A stretch of DNA of 64,000 nucleotides from Ciona intestinalis (Eukaryota > Chordata > Ascidiacea > Phlebobranchia > Cionidae): contig NC_020166.2 of NCBI RefSeq assembly GCF_000224145.3, positions 5,958,927 through 6,022,926 on the forward strand, in the 5' to 3' direction. Both the position numbers and the translations under genes were made by a program. Numbering within the stretch: the first letter of the stretch is position 1; every line of letters starts with the position of its first letter. The notes under the pieces were generated by a model. That model saw only the letters and a program-made list of their open reading frames with translations. It was not told where the DNA came from and did no database searches. Below are positions 23,601 through 34,914 of this stretch, piece by piece.

Positions 23601-26600
23601 CCAATGAACATTTGCTTCCCCAATAAACTTAATGGTGACAGCTGACGAGTAAAATACAACTTCAAACAAAAATACTTTAGGAAATTCCTATTACAGTGTC
23701 GCAACAAAGTTGCAAAACCAACCAACATATCAAAGCAAAAGATGAACCAACAATTTAAAGTCAACAACAACTCCTAGTCTCTAACACATAGTCAAGCACA
23801 TTGCACCCTTACGCATATAATAAGTTTATAAGATTTTAAATGACTTTAAAACAATAATAATATATATATTACCACGAAACATTAAGTGGCCAGGTTTTGC
23901 ACAAAAAAACATAATTTTCTACCCTCTATTAACCACTATGATTGTTAGTAAAGTCCCATTTTATAGTTCTTTCCTACCATTTTATTATATCCACATTTTG
24001 GTAGTTGCACACAAATTTATCAGTTGCTGTGCCAGATAATCTAAAGTGAATCATACAGTAACTGATAACACTACAACCAGTGGCGGATCTAGAGGGGTGC
24101 TTGTTGTTTTAACAACCCCTTTAGAATTTTTGAACACGTTAGTGGTCATATAGATCCTTTTTCGTCGAACAGTTGTTCTTGGCTTTGTTGTTGTTGTTGC
24201 TGATAGGGCGATTTTTTTCCGCACTTATCCTAATTTTTAATTCTAGCATTTTTCTTTAATCTCTTGATTGAAATCAAGCCCAGTCGACCGTTGTAGTAAA
24301 AGGACTAACTAATATAGCAGGGTGGGGGTAGATGGCAGTGGCGCAACCAGCGCGTTCATAAGGGGGCTGTCATATTTACGTCTAGTCCACGTTTATCTCT
24401 GACGCGATAAAACACTCCCTTTATTGGTTGTGCACAGGAATATATATTCTATTTTACGCGGTAAATTAAAACTAACACTACATTATTAAAAAGACGTATC
24501 TAAATTAATATAAACAGAGGAAACATTGTTGCAGATTTACGCATGTTAATGTAACGATTATTTACGTCAGAATACCTTTGATAAACCATTACGATTGTTC
24601 CATCACAAACGAGATTGTTGGTAAACAATCGTGTTTATTTGCTCCCATACGATCTGTAGTCTTGTATNNNNNNNNNNNNNNNNNNNNNNNNNNNNNNNNN
24701 NNNNNNNNNNNNNNNNNCCAACACAATTGCCAAATTGCAAATATATTATTACAAAGTATCGCCCCCGGCAGAGCTTGGGCAAAGGCCAAAAAACGTGTTC
24801 GTTTGGCACCGCACGAGAACCAGAGTTTTATTACGTCACTTTTCACGAGAATAAATTCACAACGATTGCTTCGTTTGTTAAGTGTTGAATGTATGCTACC
24901 ACATGCGTCTTCCTTTATTTCCTACGCCGGGGCAGAGCGTAAAAATGTGACGCTCATACACGATGTTTTGATCTCGTGGTTGGTTGGGCAGTTAGCACAT
25001 TCCTCCAGATTGTTATATTATGAAACGTCATAATTAATAGTTACGTTACAATAGGACAAGTGACGTAACAATTGAACGAAAAGTTATTCCAATTTTAAGC
25101 GAAGGAATGTAATATTAAATGCAACGCGTGTGTGTGCGTCTTATCACTTTCTGGCTGCGTGCGTGTCTGCGGAAAAGGGGGCTGTCATGACAGCAAAACA
25201 GCCCCCCTGGTTGCGCCCCTGGTAGATGGGACACCTTTTCATTTTGTTTTCTCTTTTCATTTGGTAGTAAACAAAGAACATTTAACGAATTATAAAACCG
25301 TATCTTCACGACTTCCACAGACCGTTGTTAATTGTTTAAAACACGATCAGGCTGTTTGGATAATATGTGTTAAAGGTGTCCCATCTTCCCCGGCTCTACT
25401 ATCTTATGCTAATTAGTTTAAAACGTGTTCATTCATTAGATCTGTGATCTCTTGTTTTACATATTTTCGTTTGCGTAGCTCTAACGAAAAACGGCGCGCG
25501 TCTAAGTAACGATCGTTTGTATGTTGATTTAAATCAAAGTTCCGTGACTTAAAATCAACTACAATACGACTATTTTTAATGTATGTGCCTGATTGCGTAA
25601 TTTGTTGCAACCGTTATCCATATTATCGTATTTACATACTGTCTCCCGAGCTAGGAACGGTAAATTAACAAAGGAAATGCGACAAAATTTAAATACGGGC
25701 ATGAAGTATTTTTATGTTTTATTGGTTATTTTGACACCGGTGACGTAATATATTTTTTCCGATTTGAGTCGACTCTGTTTCCGATTGATATATTTCTACG
25801 CGGCGCCCTTGCGCATGCGCCGAGACGCTACTGCGCATGCGGTGTAGGTCGGAACAAATAAAATGACCACCCGGTCCAAATTTATTAATACCCTTTTTGC
25901 ATGGTAACTTTTATGCGCGTAAGTACTCGCATATTTACTCACAAAAACAAAGTTAACACGCATAACGTCATAAGCGTATCATCTGCTGTAGGAGGTTGGT
26001 TGTTACTCGCATTATGCGAGTAAAGAAAAGTAAGGTGAAAGTACAGTTTTACTTTTAAGAGCCTAATCTTTTTCGGGTATTAATTTTATAGGTTTACGTT
26101 GGTAATAGCACCATAAAGTATGAAAACTTATTTTATAAACTAGATTTATATTTATAAACTAGATTTTTAAGAGCCTAATCTTTTTCGGGTATTAATTTTA
26201 TAGGTTTTCGTTGGTAATAGCACCATAAAGTATGAAAACTGATTTTATAAACTAGATTTAATAATATTGCGCTAAAATAAGCGCATAAGCCAATGATCAT
26301 ACAAAATAACGTGGTTAGCGAGTTATCATATGACGAGTTAATGCGGATCGCTATTCGCATTAACTTTTTACCATGCAAAAAGGGTAACAGAGGCTCCGTT
26401 GAAAATGTTCCAGACACGACGTTTACACGTTAAAACTTAAAAAAAGCTTTTGATTCAAGTAGGAACTGAATTGGTATGTTATTTCTAGCCTAGAAAATGG
26501 AGTCAACACTGAAAAACCTAAAAAAATATTAATCGTAGGTATTAATATTTGTCATAAAAACATAATTATAGAATTTACTCCAGATCCAGCTTTGAATATT

Positions 26601-27815
26601 TTATAGCGCTACATACCACCTAAAATTAAATTATAGCGACGCCAACAGTATAGATGGTAGAATATGTTTTGTAATATTTTTCTCGAAAACTTTTCACTCG
26701 GTACGTATTTATTAGGGCTCGTATTGTATTTGTTAACTTCAGACGTATAAAAGCAAACATTCAACCTGTATTTAAGCACCCGCAGGCCAAATAATAAAGA
26801 TGTGAGTCCGTATTATGACGCAAATAATCGACGTGTGAATTGCTATTTTGTTGTAATTAATTGCTAGGTCAAACTTGGGTCAAACCAAAGTTTGTACGGT
26901 CAAACAATCGCTATTATGATGCAATGAATTCACGTGTACTGTGAATCCCTAATATTTCCCAACAAACATTCTGCTTGGTGGACCAAAATATTTTAAATAT
27001 AAAGCGGCAATACTTCTGGAAAAGATTGATTTAGGTTGATTGTTACGGCCTAAATCGTTTAAAATACGATGCAGCGATAAAACATCGTCTGTTAAGTTAA
27101 GTAGTGATATTGTTTGTTTTACTGAATTCTTATGCCGTTATAGCAAATTCGCGCTATAGCAAAAAGTAGTAACAGGCTTTTCAGAAATATGCGTATCGTG
27201 TTATGTTTTAAGGCTGCCTAACCGGTGTTGTAAATATAAGTGATGTTAAAATTATTGTGGCAATACGAACCACCACATACAACGAACGTTTGGTTCATTA
27301 GTCAAAAAGTTTCTGTGAGGCAATAATTGATTACGAAAATTGAAAATGACGTAAATAATCAAAGTGCGAATCCCTACTACTTCGTTTTGCTTGTCTCCAG
27401 TAAATCCCGCGTAAATAATGACTTCATTATGCGTAGCATAGATTAATGCTGCTACCGCGGGCGAATGGAAGTGGCGAATTAAAACTTACGGGTTGATTTA
27501 CGCATATATAAATCCGACGATTTGCAATTATAAGTTAAACTTTTTCTTTCGAACACCCTCGTCAGAATGATCCTAGATCCGCCTATGATTACAGCTTAAT
27601 GAGATAAAACTCATTCGATACGAGTTTTGTGTTCAACTAACATACTTTCCTGCAAGTATAAAAATTTCCATCAACACTTTACTTAGTACAATTGTACCTT
27701 TCGTGGTCATAGGAGCAGCAAGAGTAATAACAACACTTCCATACACGATCTCTCCTGGTCTGTACACCGATTTGCCTTGATTAAACTCGACGGAAAACGA
27801 CTGCAATTTTCCCAT
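20699..27815 (-). CDS. Arrestin-domain-containing protein (ARRDC-like)
   Basis: Eight exons, 339 aa: 27698-27815, 23504-23641, 23104-23205, 22614-22741, 21978-22120, 21582-21738, 21092-21157, 20699-20866. All phases agree. The N-terminal arrestin fold begins MGKLQSFSVEFNQGKSVYRP and includes LPSQLPSSFEG and the GYVRY strand. The C-terminal fold starts at KTLCCLCCVSAPI, matching the CCxxC block of ARRDC1-4/TXNIP, then RGYVPGE. Alpha-arrestins bind membrane cargo and recruit NEDD4-family ubiquitin ligases through C-terminal PPxY motifs. Here the protein stops about 20 residues after the second fold (…APPAQPSALPNY), with no PPxY. Intron 1 (about 4 kb) is filled with transposons. Orthology within the family is unclear. 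Confidence 0.88.
21781..21828. repeat. Two 24-bp tandem copies in an intron
   Basis: TATTCCTGAAAAGCTGGAAA plus ACACA occurs twice in a row in an intron of the arrestin-domain gene. Confidence 0.7.
23435..23452. repeat. AT dinucleotide microsatellite
   Basis: Nine AT repeats in an intron of the arrestin-domain gene. Confidence 0.9.
24336..25221. mobile_element. Nonautonomous hAT-type transposon with 8-bp target duplication
   Basis: Terminal inverted repeats CAGTGGCGCAACCAG and, on the minus strand, CAGGGGCGCAACCAG. Perfect 8-bp direct repeats GTAGATGG flank it at 24328-24335 and 25222-25229. The CAG-GGCG end and 8-bp duplication are hAT hallmarks. A GGGGGCTGTCAT motif lies near both ends. 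No transposase coding was seen, though a gap of unknown length lies inside. Confidence 0.85.
24668..24717. other. Assembly gap (50 N)
   Basis: Fifty N inside the hAT-type element. Confidence 0.95.
25812..25843. promoter_or_regulatory. Pair of NRF-1-like palindromes
   Basis: TTGCGCATGCGCC and CTGCGCATGCGGT, about 21 bp apart in a GC-rich island within AT-rich sequence, match the NRF-1 core GCGCATGCGC fully or nearly. They lie in intron 1 of the arrestin-domain gene, so they could mark an internal promoter or belong to a transposon. Confidence 0.4.
25891..26384. mobile_element. 494-bp MITE with TA target duplication
   Basis: Perfect 14-bp inverted ends CCCTTTTTGCATGG / CCATGCAAAAAGGG, flanked by TA on both sides (25889-25890, 26385-26386). 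Inside is a ~110-bp direct duplication (about 26056-26167 and 26168-26264) beginning TTAAGAGCCTAATC. No coding capacity. TA targets suit the Tc1/mariner group, but family assignment is open. Confidence 0.75.
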
Positions 27816-29373
27816 TTTACTAAATATATTTCATGTATATAGCCCTTTGAAAAAAGATATTGCAGTTACAATTATGGTACTTATGAAGAATCTGCCGCAT
27901 TGCAGACAACACCGGGAGCTGCTATACACACCTCAGCTTACTGGAGTAAACGGGAGACCAAATAAGAAAAAGAACGAATATATTTCTTCTTTGTGTTTTC
28001 TCTGTAACGGTAATTCCCCATAAAATCTATCATTATCTTTGAAATTAAATATCTTGAGACCTTGAGTTATAGTTAAACAAAAACAACAATTTTGGTGTCG
28101 TTTGAAAAAAGATACAATACCAGCATGTCGGCAGATGTGTGGTGCAGGTGGTCCCCTAACTCCACCGTCTGTACTCGACTCTGAACTGTGCCGACTTCAT
28201 GTGTCCCGAGCTTTATATCTCGCTCAACCTAGATCCGACTCTACGATTGCAAACTCAGTCTAGGTTGGCTGGTTCACAAGTCGCACCACACAGCAACCGA
28301 AAAGCAGTATTAAGCACGTAAGCATATTTAGATCCTGTTTTCGTCGAACAGTTGTTTTTGTTGTTATTTTTCCTCCCTTGATTATTACATTATCAACTTC
28401 TAACATTACCTAATTACTGCGTCATTAAAATTGTCCGAATTCTCCCAAACAAACGTTCCCGGGACTACAAGGTTATAACTAGTTTAAGTTCACATAGTCA
28501 ACATAGCATGTAGGAGTTATACAACGCATATTTACACATATTTTTTACCAATCACTCATACATCATAAGTCTTCATGAGATATATTACATGCATAAATGC
28601 ATTTCACCTACTAGTCCACATTCACCAGTGGCTACGACAAACGGTTTGGTTACTTCGGGTTGGTATGTGATCAAGCTTAGTCGGCTGTTTTAGTATAAGG
28701 GTTATTTAATACTATGCAAATTAGTTTAATACGTGCCTACGCATTGGAGCTTAGCTCTTATGTATGTATATCGAGAAACATGTCGAAAATACAAAGTGGA
28801 GAAGAAATACTTTACAACACGAAAAGGTCTTAGCATTGTTACACTATAAAGGCAAAGTCTCTCATCAGTGTTCTAATCCCATTGCTAATTGCAGCATTAA
28901 TTGTTATATAGAAGCGGAGTCCACCGCTCAACCCCACCATTGTTTTATTACATATATTAAATCATTTAAATACAATCTTATATTTTGTCAAAGTTTGACA
29001 CATCTAAAAAAAATACAAAAAAAGAAAAAAATTGGACGACGTTTAACATTTCATTGGGAGTCGTGAGGATATGGTTTTGTAATTCTTTAATTTTCTTTGT
29101 TTACTACCAAATGCGACGAGAAAATAGAATAAAAATGTGTCCTATCTTCCCTTGCCCTACTGTATATTATAGTACGATGGGGTAATATGGGACACCTTAA
29201 TCACATAACGTTCAAATATCCTGATCGTGTTTTGAACAGAAGTCTAGAGAAGTGTTGGGGATACGGTTTTATAATTCTTTGAATGTTCTTTGTTTACTAC
29301 CAAAAGTGAGAAAATAAAATGAAAGGTGTTTCGTTTTTTGTTTAATAGCAACCACTCATGTAAAGACTTATTA
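27816..29373. other. Intergenic region between arrestin-domain gene and SLC7 gene B
   Basis: Holds the promoter of the arrestin-domain gene and the 3' end of transporter B (ATTAAA on the minus strand near 29341). No exon was recognised. At 28330-28360 a short stretch resembles 24155-24190, a shared repeat fragment. Two MITE copies lie at 29050-29331. Confidence 0.5.
29050..29331. mobile_element. Two adjacent truncated Cimi-like MITEs
   Basis: 29050-29165 lacks its left end and ends CTTGCCCTACTGTA. 29169-29331 starts TAGTACGATGGGGTAATATG and lacks its right end, stopping next to the 3' end of transporter B. Confidence 0.65.
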
Positions 29374-31296
29374 TCAGTTTGTCTTTTCCCACTCGCACGG
29401 GGCAACTTGTAATAATTTCTGTAGAAATCGTGTTGTTCGTTCCGAACCAGGAATTTTATATCCTTTATGGACAAAGAGTAAATAGTAAAGAAGACCCACA
29501 GCAAAAAATGCAATCGCGTAAAAATACAGGAAATGTGGGTTGTTTATGAGAGGTACAACAACGAAGAAGAGCGACAGAAAAATCAAAAACACGGGAATAA
29601 TGGTCGGTACCTGCATTAAAATGAGATTAGAATTGTCATGTACTTTTTGTTATCCCAGTTTAAGCACGTATCCTAAGTTATTTTTTTTATATATATTACC
29701 TTGTATGGTCTGTTAAGTTCGGGCAGTCTTTTCCTGATGATTAAAACAGCTAAGGTAGAAAGGGCTTTGAAAGTCCAGTTTACAAATCCAAAGGTGTCGA
29801 TTAAAGTGGAGAATTGACCGATACTAATTAGCACAATGGCTGCTATGCAATTGAGAGCAAGTGCTGTACTTGGAATGCGCTTGTGTATGTGAAGCATCCC
29901 GAAAATCTAAGAGCACATGGTGTATAATCTATAAACCACATAAAAATTAAAACGAAGATTACTCTAACCTGCGGAAAATGTCCGCGTCGAGCTGCCACGT
30001 ACGATCCTCTACCAAATGTGAGAATTCCCGCACTGTAAGACCCAGCAGTGCACAGGCAAACTGTAAGAGGAACTATCCACGATGCTCCCCCCATCGCTTT
30101 CAATGCGAATGGTAATGCAACGATCTTAGAAGATGCCATTTCATCAACTGACAACACTGAAATGACATCGATTTGACTGCATACCTTATCAGGGCCAAAC
30201 GCAACGTGATTTAATCTTGCCTGAGAAGTATGCGCAGTTAATCATCAGGTAGACGATCGTTACAAGACCAATAGTGACCACAGTTGCTCTTGGAATTGTT
30301 TTTCCTGGATTTTTTACCTCCTCTGTCACACTGCATAGAGCGTTCCATCCCTCGTATGACCACATGACCTATATGTAGGTTGACATATATGTGTTTATCG
30401 TATTCTGAGAGAGGAAATCAGTTACAGCATTTTACATTTACGTGAAGGTGACGTTTTAAAACGGTATTGTGACAGCAGACCTTAATGCATACTATAATAT
30501 GCCTGGATGTCCACAGTGTTCTGTTACCTGGTAAAAAGCGTTTGATAAAGCCAATGGTGTAATCCCACTAACGCTGTCATGTGCAAATGCATTACTAAAG
30601 TTTTCTTGGGCGACAGAAGGCTGACCAATGCAAAACGCAACAGCGCTGATAACGACAACAGTGATTGCAATGTACTTTGACCAAGTAAAGGCAATCTGGA
30701 AGAATAATTGTAAAGAACTTATGTTTAATTAGTAAGAATAGATTTACCTGTAAACGAACTGCCAATTTGTTGGTAAGTACGTTGATAGCTGTGATAAACA
30801 ACAACAAACAAATAGCGACAAGTTTTACGCTTTCTTCTGGTGGTTGTGAATCAACGAAGAACGGTTCTGTTGCGTAGCGGGCAAATGTCAGCATTAAAAT
30901 AGAGTCGGCTGTAGGTAACAAAGTGTTCATCCACGGTATAAGAAATGCCAATGCTGGATGATACGCGTATGTCAGGTAAGTGTAATCGCTGCCCGACTCT
31001 GGTATCGAAGTTGCAAGTTCACAGTAGCACAGTGTTGAAAGCATAGCAATCAGTCCACCAAACACCCAAATAATCAACGTGACGCCCACGCTGTAGTTCG
31101 CAGCGGCTAAAAAACAAGACATAACTAACATTTTTATACCGACACAAGCCAACGTTTTAAATTTACCAAAGACTCCGTGGGGAGAAATGAATATTCCTGA
31201 TCCTATCACCACACCAGATGCCACAAACACTCCACTAAACATACCAATACTTCTCCTCGTCGTAAACTTATCTTCTGCATTTGTTTCGGTAGACAT
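29374..31296 (-). CDS. SLC7 light-chain-type amino acid transporter, copy B
   Basis: Seven exons, 478 aa: 31167-31296, 30748-31106, 30528-30695, 30221-30368, 29969-30156, 29700-29906, 29374-29610. Same family and intron positions as copy A. Marks: VIGSGIFISP in TM1, ESGSDYTYL, WSYEGWN in TM6, VPTIIP and a FLQKLLQVAP tail. The start is ATG at 31296 (MSTETNAEDK); an AG acceptor 10 nt upstream (TTTACAG) could be a trans-splice site. The donor of exon 30221-30368 is GC (CTCAG then GCAAGA) instead of GT; phase and protein stay intact. The heavy-chain cysteine position is Ser130 (FFVDSQPP). Most of exon 2 and the start of exon 5 are nearly identical to copy C at DNA level. Confidence 0.9.
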
Positions 31297-32718
31297 TGCT
31301 ACGCCGCTGTAAAGTATCACACTGCCTCAGGTACTTTTAGTGATTACCTTGAAAATCATATAAAATTACATTGTACGCTATAATGTACAAGTTGTATGTC
31401 ATGCTTTTGTATTCGCCGGCTAACTTAGCACGTTTTCCTGAGTGCTGTACAAAACAAGGCCACAAACATCTTCGTCACCTACTTTAAACACACCTCGTTT
31501 CTAAATGGGGGCGAGAGTTTCCTTTTTCTGCTTACCAAGCTGCCATGGCGTATTGACACAGCAGTTGTAGCTGCCACTATACAACTTGCAGGTCTTTGTA
31601 AATATTGCCGTGGGCCTTGTATGGTATGCGAATCATATTTCAGTCCTCATTCAAGCAACATAGAAAACAGTTTAAAATGCTGTGCGGTCGAGTTGAGAGA
31701 CTTGGAAAATTTAGACAGAAGTCAATTGCCAATTGCTGATACGTTATTGCAACAAAATAACCCAATACGCGGAATTCAATAAATGCGTGAATAGGCTATG
31801 TATGCTGCAAAACTATTATACAAAGAAATCGATAACGAGTTCTACATTAGACTGTAATTATACAGGCAGGATTGCGGCAAAGCATTTATTTTGATTCTCT
31901 TCCATTCAGTGCCTCAAAAAAATTATTGCTGAAATGTAGTTGCCTGTTTTAAACCAGAAACTGTGATGCGCTTGTGGACAAAAGTAAAATAATTTATGTC
32001 ACAAGAACGGCGAAGAGTATAATGGTCATATGTTAAAGTCAGTGTATGGGAACTTGCAGTACATAAGTTTGTGCCTAGGCTCGGTCATCTTGAAAACAAT
32101 TAGAATGAAAAGTGCGCTCCGTCTTCCCCCACCCTACCATGCTCTATACATTCCATATTCAAAATTTACCGAAAGTTTCCGGCAAATACTGGGGTTATTC
32201 ACCGCCGATCACTGACCTGTACCTAAACTAAATATTGCCAATACTTGTCTGCTGAGCGTTCACGTCGGCGGGCATACTTTTTCCATCATATCTAAAAAGT
32301 ATATAAGCTTAGGTTTTGGCCAAGAACATTGGGCCATGTACATCCGCGGCAGATGGTAACCGCAGAGTAAATATTTTTTGACATATAGGGCCAAAACTGA
32401 CCTTCGGAAGTATAAGAGAGAGAAACCTTAAGAGGTGATACTCGAGTATTATTCGCGCCCGCTTCATGTGCGATTACTAATATCTGATTTATTACTGATA
32501 TAACTGATGTCTTATTATGCGTTAAACTAGACAGTTTAAGCAGCATTATAACTGTTTACTAGACCGAGTATCGTACTGTTTATAAGGTATATCCTGTTGT
32601 TTCAGCATAGACAATACGGAAACGAAAAAGTACATTTGTCTATGTCTATTCCACTTCAAGAGAAGTTAAAATAACATTGAGTCATTCAACAACCACAGTA
32701 AACTGCAAGTATATAATA
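31297..32718. other. Intergenic region between SLC7 genes B and C
   Basis: Upstream region of copy B and 3' side of copy C. No exon recognised. A MITE end fragment lies at 32098-32136. Confidence 0.5.
32098..32136. mobile_element. Cimi-like MITE end fragment
   Basis: GTCTTCCCCCACCCTACCAT preceded by the AGAATGAAAAG core; only one end remains. Confidence 0.5.
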
Positions 32719-34914
32719 CTATAACTTCTTCATCTTTTGAACGCCTTCGGGTTTCCACTGAACCGGTGCCACTTTTAGCAACGTTTGAATAAAAATTGTG
32801 GTTCGGACTACACCAGGTAAAACGCAGCCGCAATGCACAAATATATAATAAAACGTAAGACCTAATGCGAAATACATAAGTGCGTAAAGATATAAGAAGT
32901 GTGGGTTGTTCAATAACGGGAGAATGACAAAGAAAAAAGAAACCGCTGACATAATGATTGGGACAACGGTTGGAACCTGTCGATCAAATTTGAACCAAAA
33001 GTATTAATAAGACTATTTTTGCAAATGACAGCTTTACCTTGTAGGGGCGGGTTAGTTTAGGAAGCCGTTTTCTTAAGATTAACACAGAGAGAGAACTGAG
33101 TCCGGTAAAGATCCAATTTACGAATCCAAAAATTTGTATTAAAATTTCAAAATCTCCAATGCATATCAAAACAATTGAGCCGATGTTGTTGAGAATAAGT
33201 GCAGGTATTGGGATGCGTTTGTGAACATGGAGCATTCTAAAAACCTGTTCCAAAAAAACGATATATAATCCTTTGTGCAAATGTTATAGTAGGATCTGGG
33301 AAGATTGAACACGATTTCATTTTATTTTAATGTCCTATTTAGTAGTAAACGAACAAAATTCAAAGAATCATATAACAGTATCTTTACGGTTCTAAAATAG
33401 TGTTATTAACTATTACTTAAAGATTAAGGAGTATGAGATAATATGTGCTAAAAGTACCCCATCCTACAACACAATACTAACTATCTTGCAAAATTGACAA
33501 ACCTGCGGTAAATGTCCACGTCTGGCTGCCACGTAAGACAATCTACCGTATGTTAAAACGCCACCATTGTAAGACCCAGCAGTGCACAGGCAAACTGTAA
33601 GAGGAACTATCCATGATGCTCCCCCCATCGCTTTCAATGCGAATGGTAATGCAACGATCTTAGAAGATGCCATTTCATCAACTGACAACACTGAAATGAC
33701 ATCGGGTTGAAAAAGTATTCAGCAGAAACTGTCTAAAGTGATAGAGTATTACCAGAGAAGTATGCAGTATTAATGGCAAGATAGATAACCACCACGGCAG
33801 CTATTGTAAGAAGTGAAGCTTTTGGAATTGTTTTTCCAGGTTCTTTAATTTCCTCCGTCACGTGACACAAAGAATTCCATCCTTGATAAGACCACGTGAC
33901 CTTAAAACATAAGCAGTTAATATTACGTGGATTTTTGACAAAAAAAGTAACGTAAAAGTAAGAGATGTTTCTTTTGATAATGCCAATAAATAACAAAAAA
34001 ATATTTTGTAAATTGCGGTTAAACAACCTACCGTATAAAAAGCTTTGGACAAAGTCAAAAACGAAATTCCTTTTAATGATTTTCCTTCGAAAGCGTTACG
34101 GAAATTTTCTGAAGCAACAGAACTGTCTTTCATGCAGAAAATAACCGCACTGACAACGATGAAAGATATTGCAGCCAGCTTACACCATGCGAACGCTATC
34201 TGGCAAAAATGGAGCTAGTTATATTTTTGCAATACAGTATGGGTGTGAAACGTATACCTGCATACGAACGGCGCTTTTCACGCTGAGTACATTGATAGCT
34301 GTGATAAACAAAAGTAAGCAAATGGCAATAAGTTTCACGCTTTGAACGGGCGGTGTCGTACACTCGAAAAACGGCTCAACAGCGTAGCGGGCAAATGTCA
34401 GCATTAAAATAGAGTCAGCTGTAGGTAACAAAGTGTTCATCCACGGTATAAGAAATGCCAATGCTGGATGATACGCGTATGTAAGGTAAGTGTAATCGCT
34501 ACCCGACTCTGGTATCGAAGTTGCGAGTTCACAGTAGCACAGTGTTGAAAGCATAGCAATCAGTCCACCAAATACCCAAATAATCAACGTGACACCAACA
34601 CTGTAGTTCGCAGCGGCTGAAAACAGTAATAATAATGTTGTTTTCTAATAATGTTGAGAAGGTGAATTAGGATGCATAATAAAAGTGAGGCAGGAGAGTA
34701 TATAGCGACTAAACGACAGTCGTAAAAAATACGCTAATGGTAATAAACATATATACATTTGAATGTTTAAAAACCTGCAAAACAGCAAGTTACCGAAAAC
34801 GCCATTTGGTGAAACGAATATTCCAGATCCAACTATAACTCCAACTGAAACATAAATTGCACTGAATAGTTCAATGGATCGTTCGGTGGTGAATGTGTCG
34901 CTTTTGCTCGTCAT
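32719..34914 (-). CDS. SLC7 light-chain-type amino acid transporter, copy C
   Basis: Seven exons, 482 aa: 34794-34914, 34258-34616, 34032-34199, 33753-33900, 33503-33690, 33038-33244, 32719-32976. The four middle exons match copies A and B in length (168, 148, 188, 207). Marks: VIVGSGIFVSP in TM1, ESGSDYTYL, WSYQGWN in TM6, VPTVVP. Of the three paralogs only this one has Cys (residue 126, FFECTTPP) where human b0,+AT, LAT1 and xCT carry the cysteine that bonds 4F2hc or rBAT, so it is the best candidate for a classical heteromeric transporter. The C-terminus is longer (…GVQKMKKL). A MITE sits in intron 5. Substrate unknown. Confidence 0.9.
33287..33470. mobile_element. Cimi-like MITE in intron 5 of SLC7 copy C
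   Basis: TAGTAGGATCTGGGAAGATT start and ACCCCATCCTACA end, inside the intron between exons 33503-33690 and 33038-33244. Confidence 0.75.

Larger units (their letters stand above)
24315..25402. mobile_element. Cimi-like MITE split by a nested element
   Basis: Left part 24315-24335 (TAGCAGGGTGGGGGTAGATGG) and right part 25222-25402 (ending CCCCGGCTCTACTA) make one copy, separated by the hAT-type insertion. Confidence 0.8.
24078..27587. mobile_element. Possible old hAT-like element filling intron 1
   Basis: The left end CAGTGGCGGATCTAG faces an inverted right end that reads CATAGGCGGATCTAG on the minus strand. Flanks ACTACAAC and ATTACAGC match at 6 of 8 bases, as an aged 8-bp target duplication would. 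No transposase was seen. It would enclose the elements listed next, so the original is much shorter than the span. The call rests on ends alone. Confidence 0.4.

Noticed and set aside
24578-25033. Frame across the gap inside the hAT-type element
   Set aside because: It runs through 50 N and shows no transposase motif; the element looks nonautonomous.
31297-31320. Upstream GTG as a start for SLC7 copy B
   Set aside because: GTG is not a usual start in this setting and the ATG at 31296 fits the N-termini of the other two copies.
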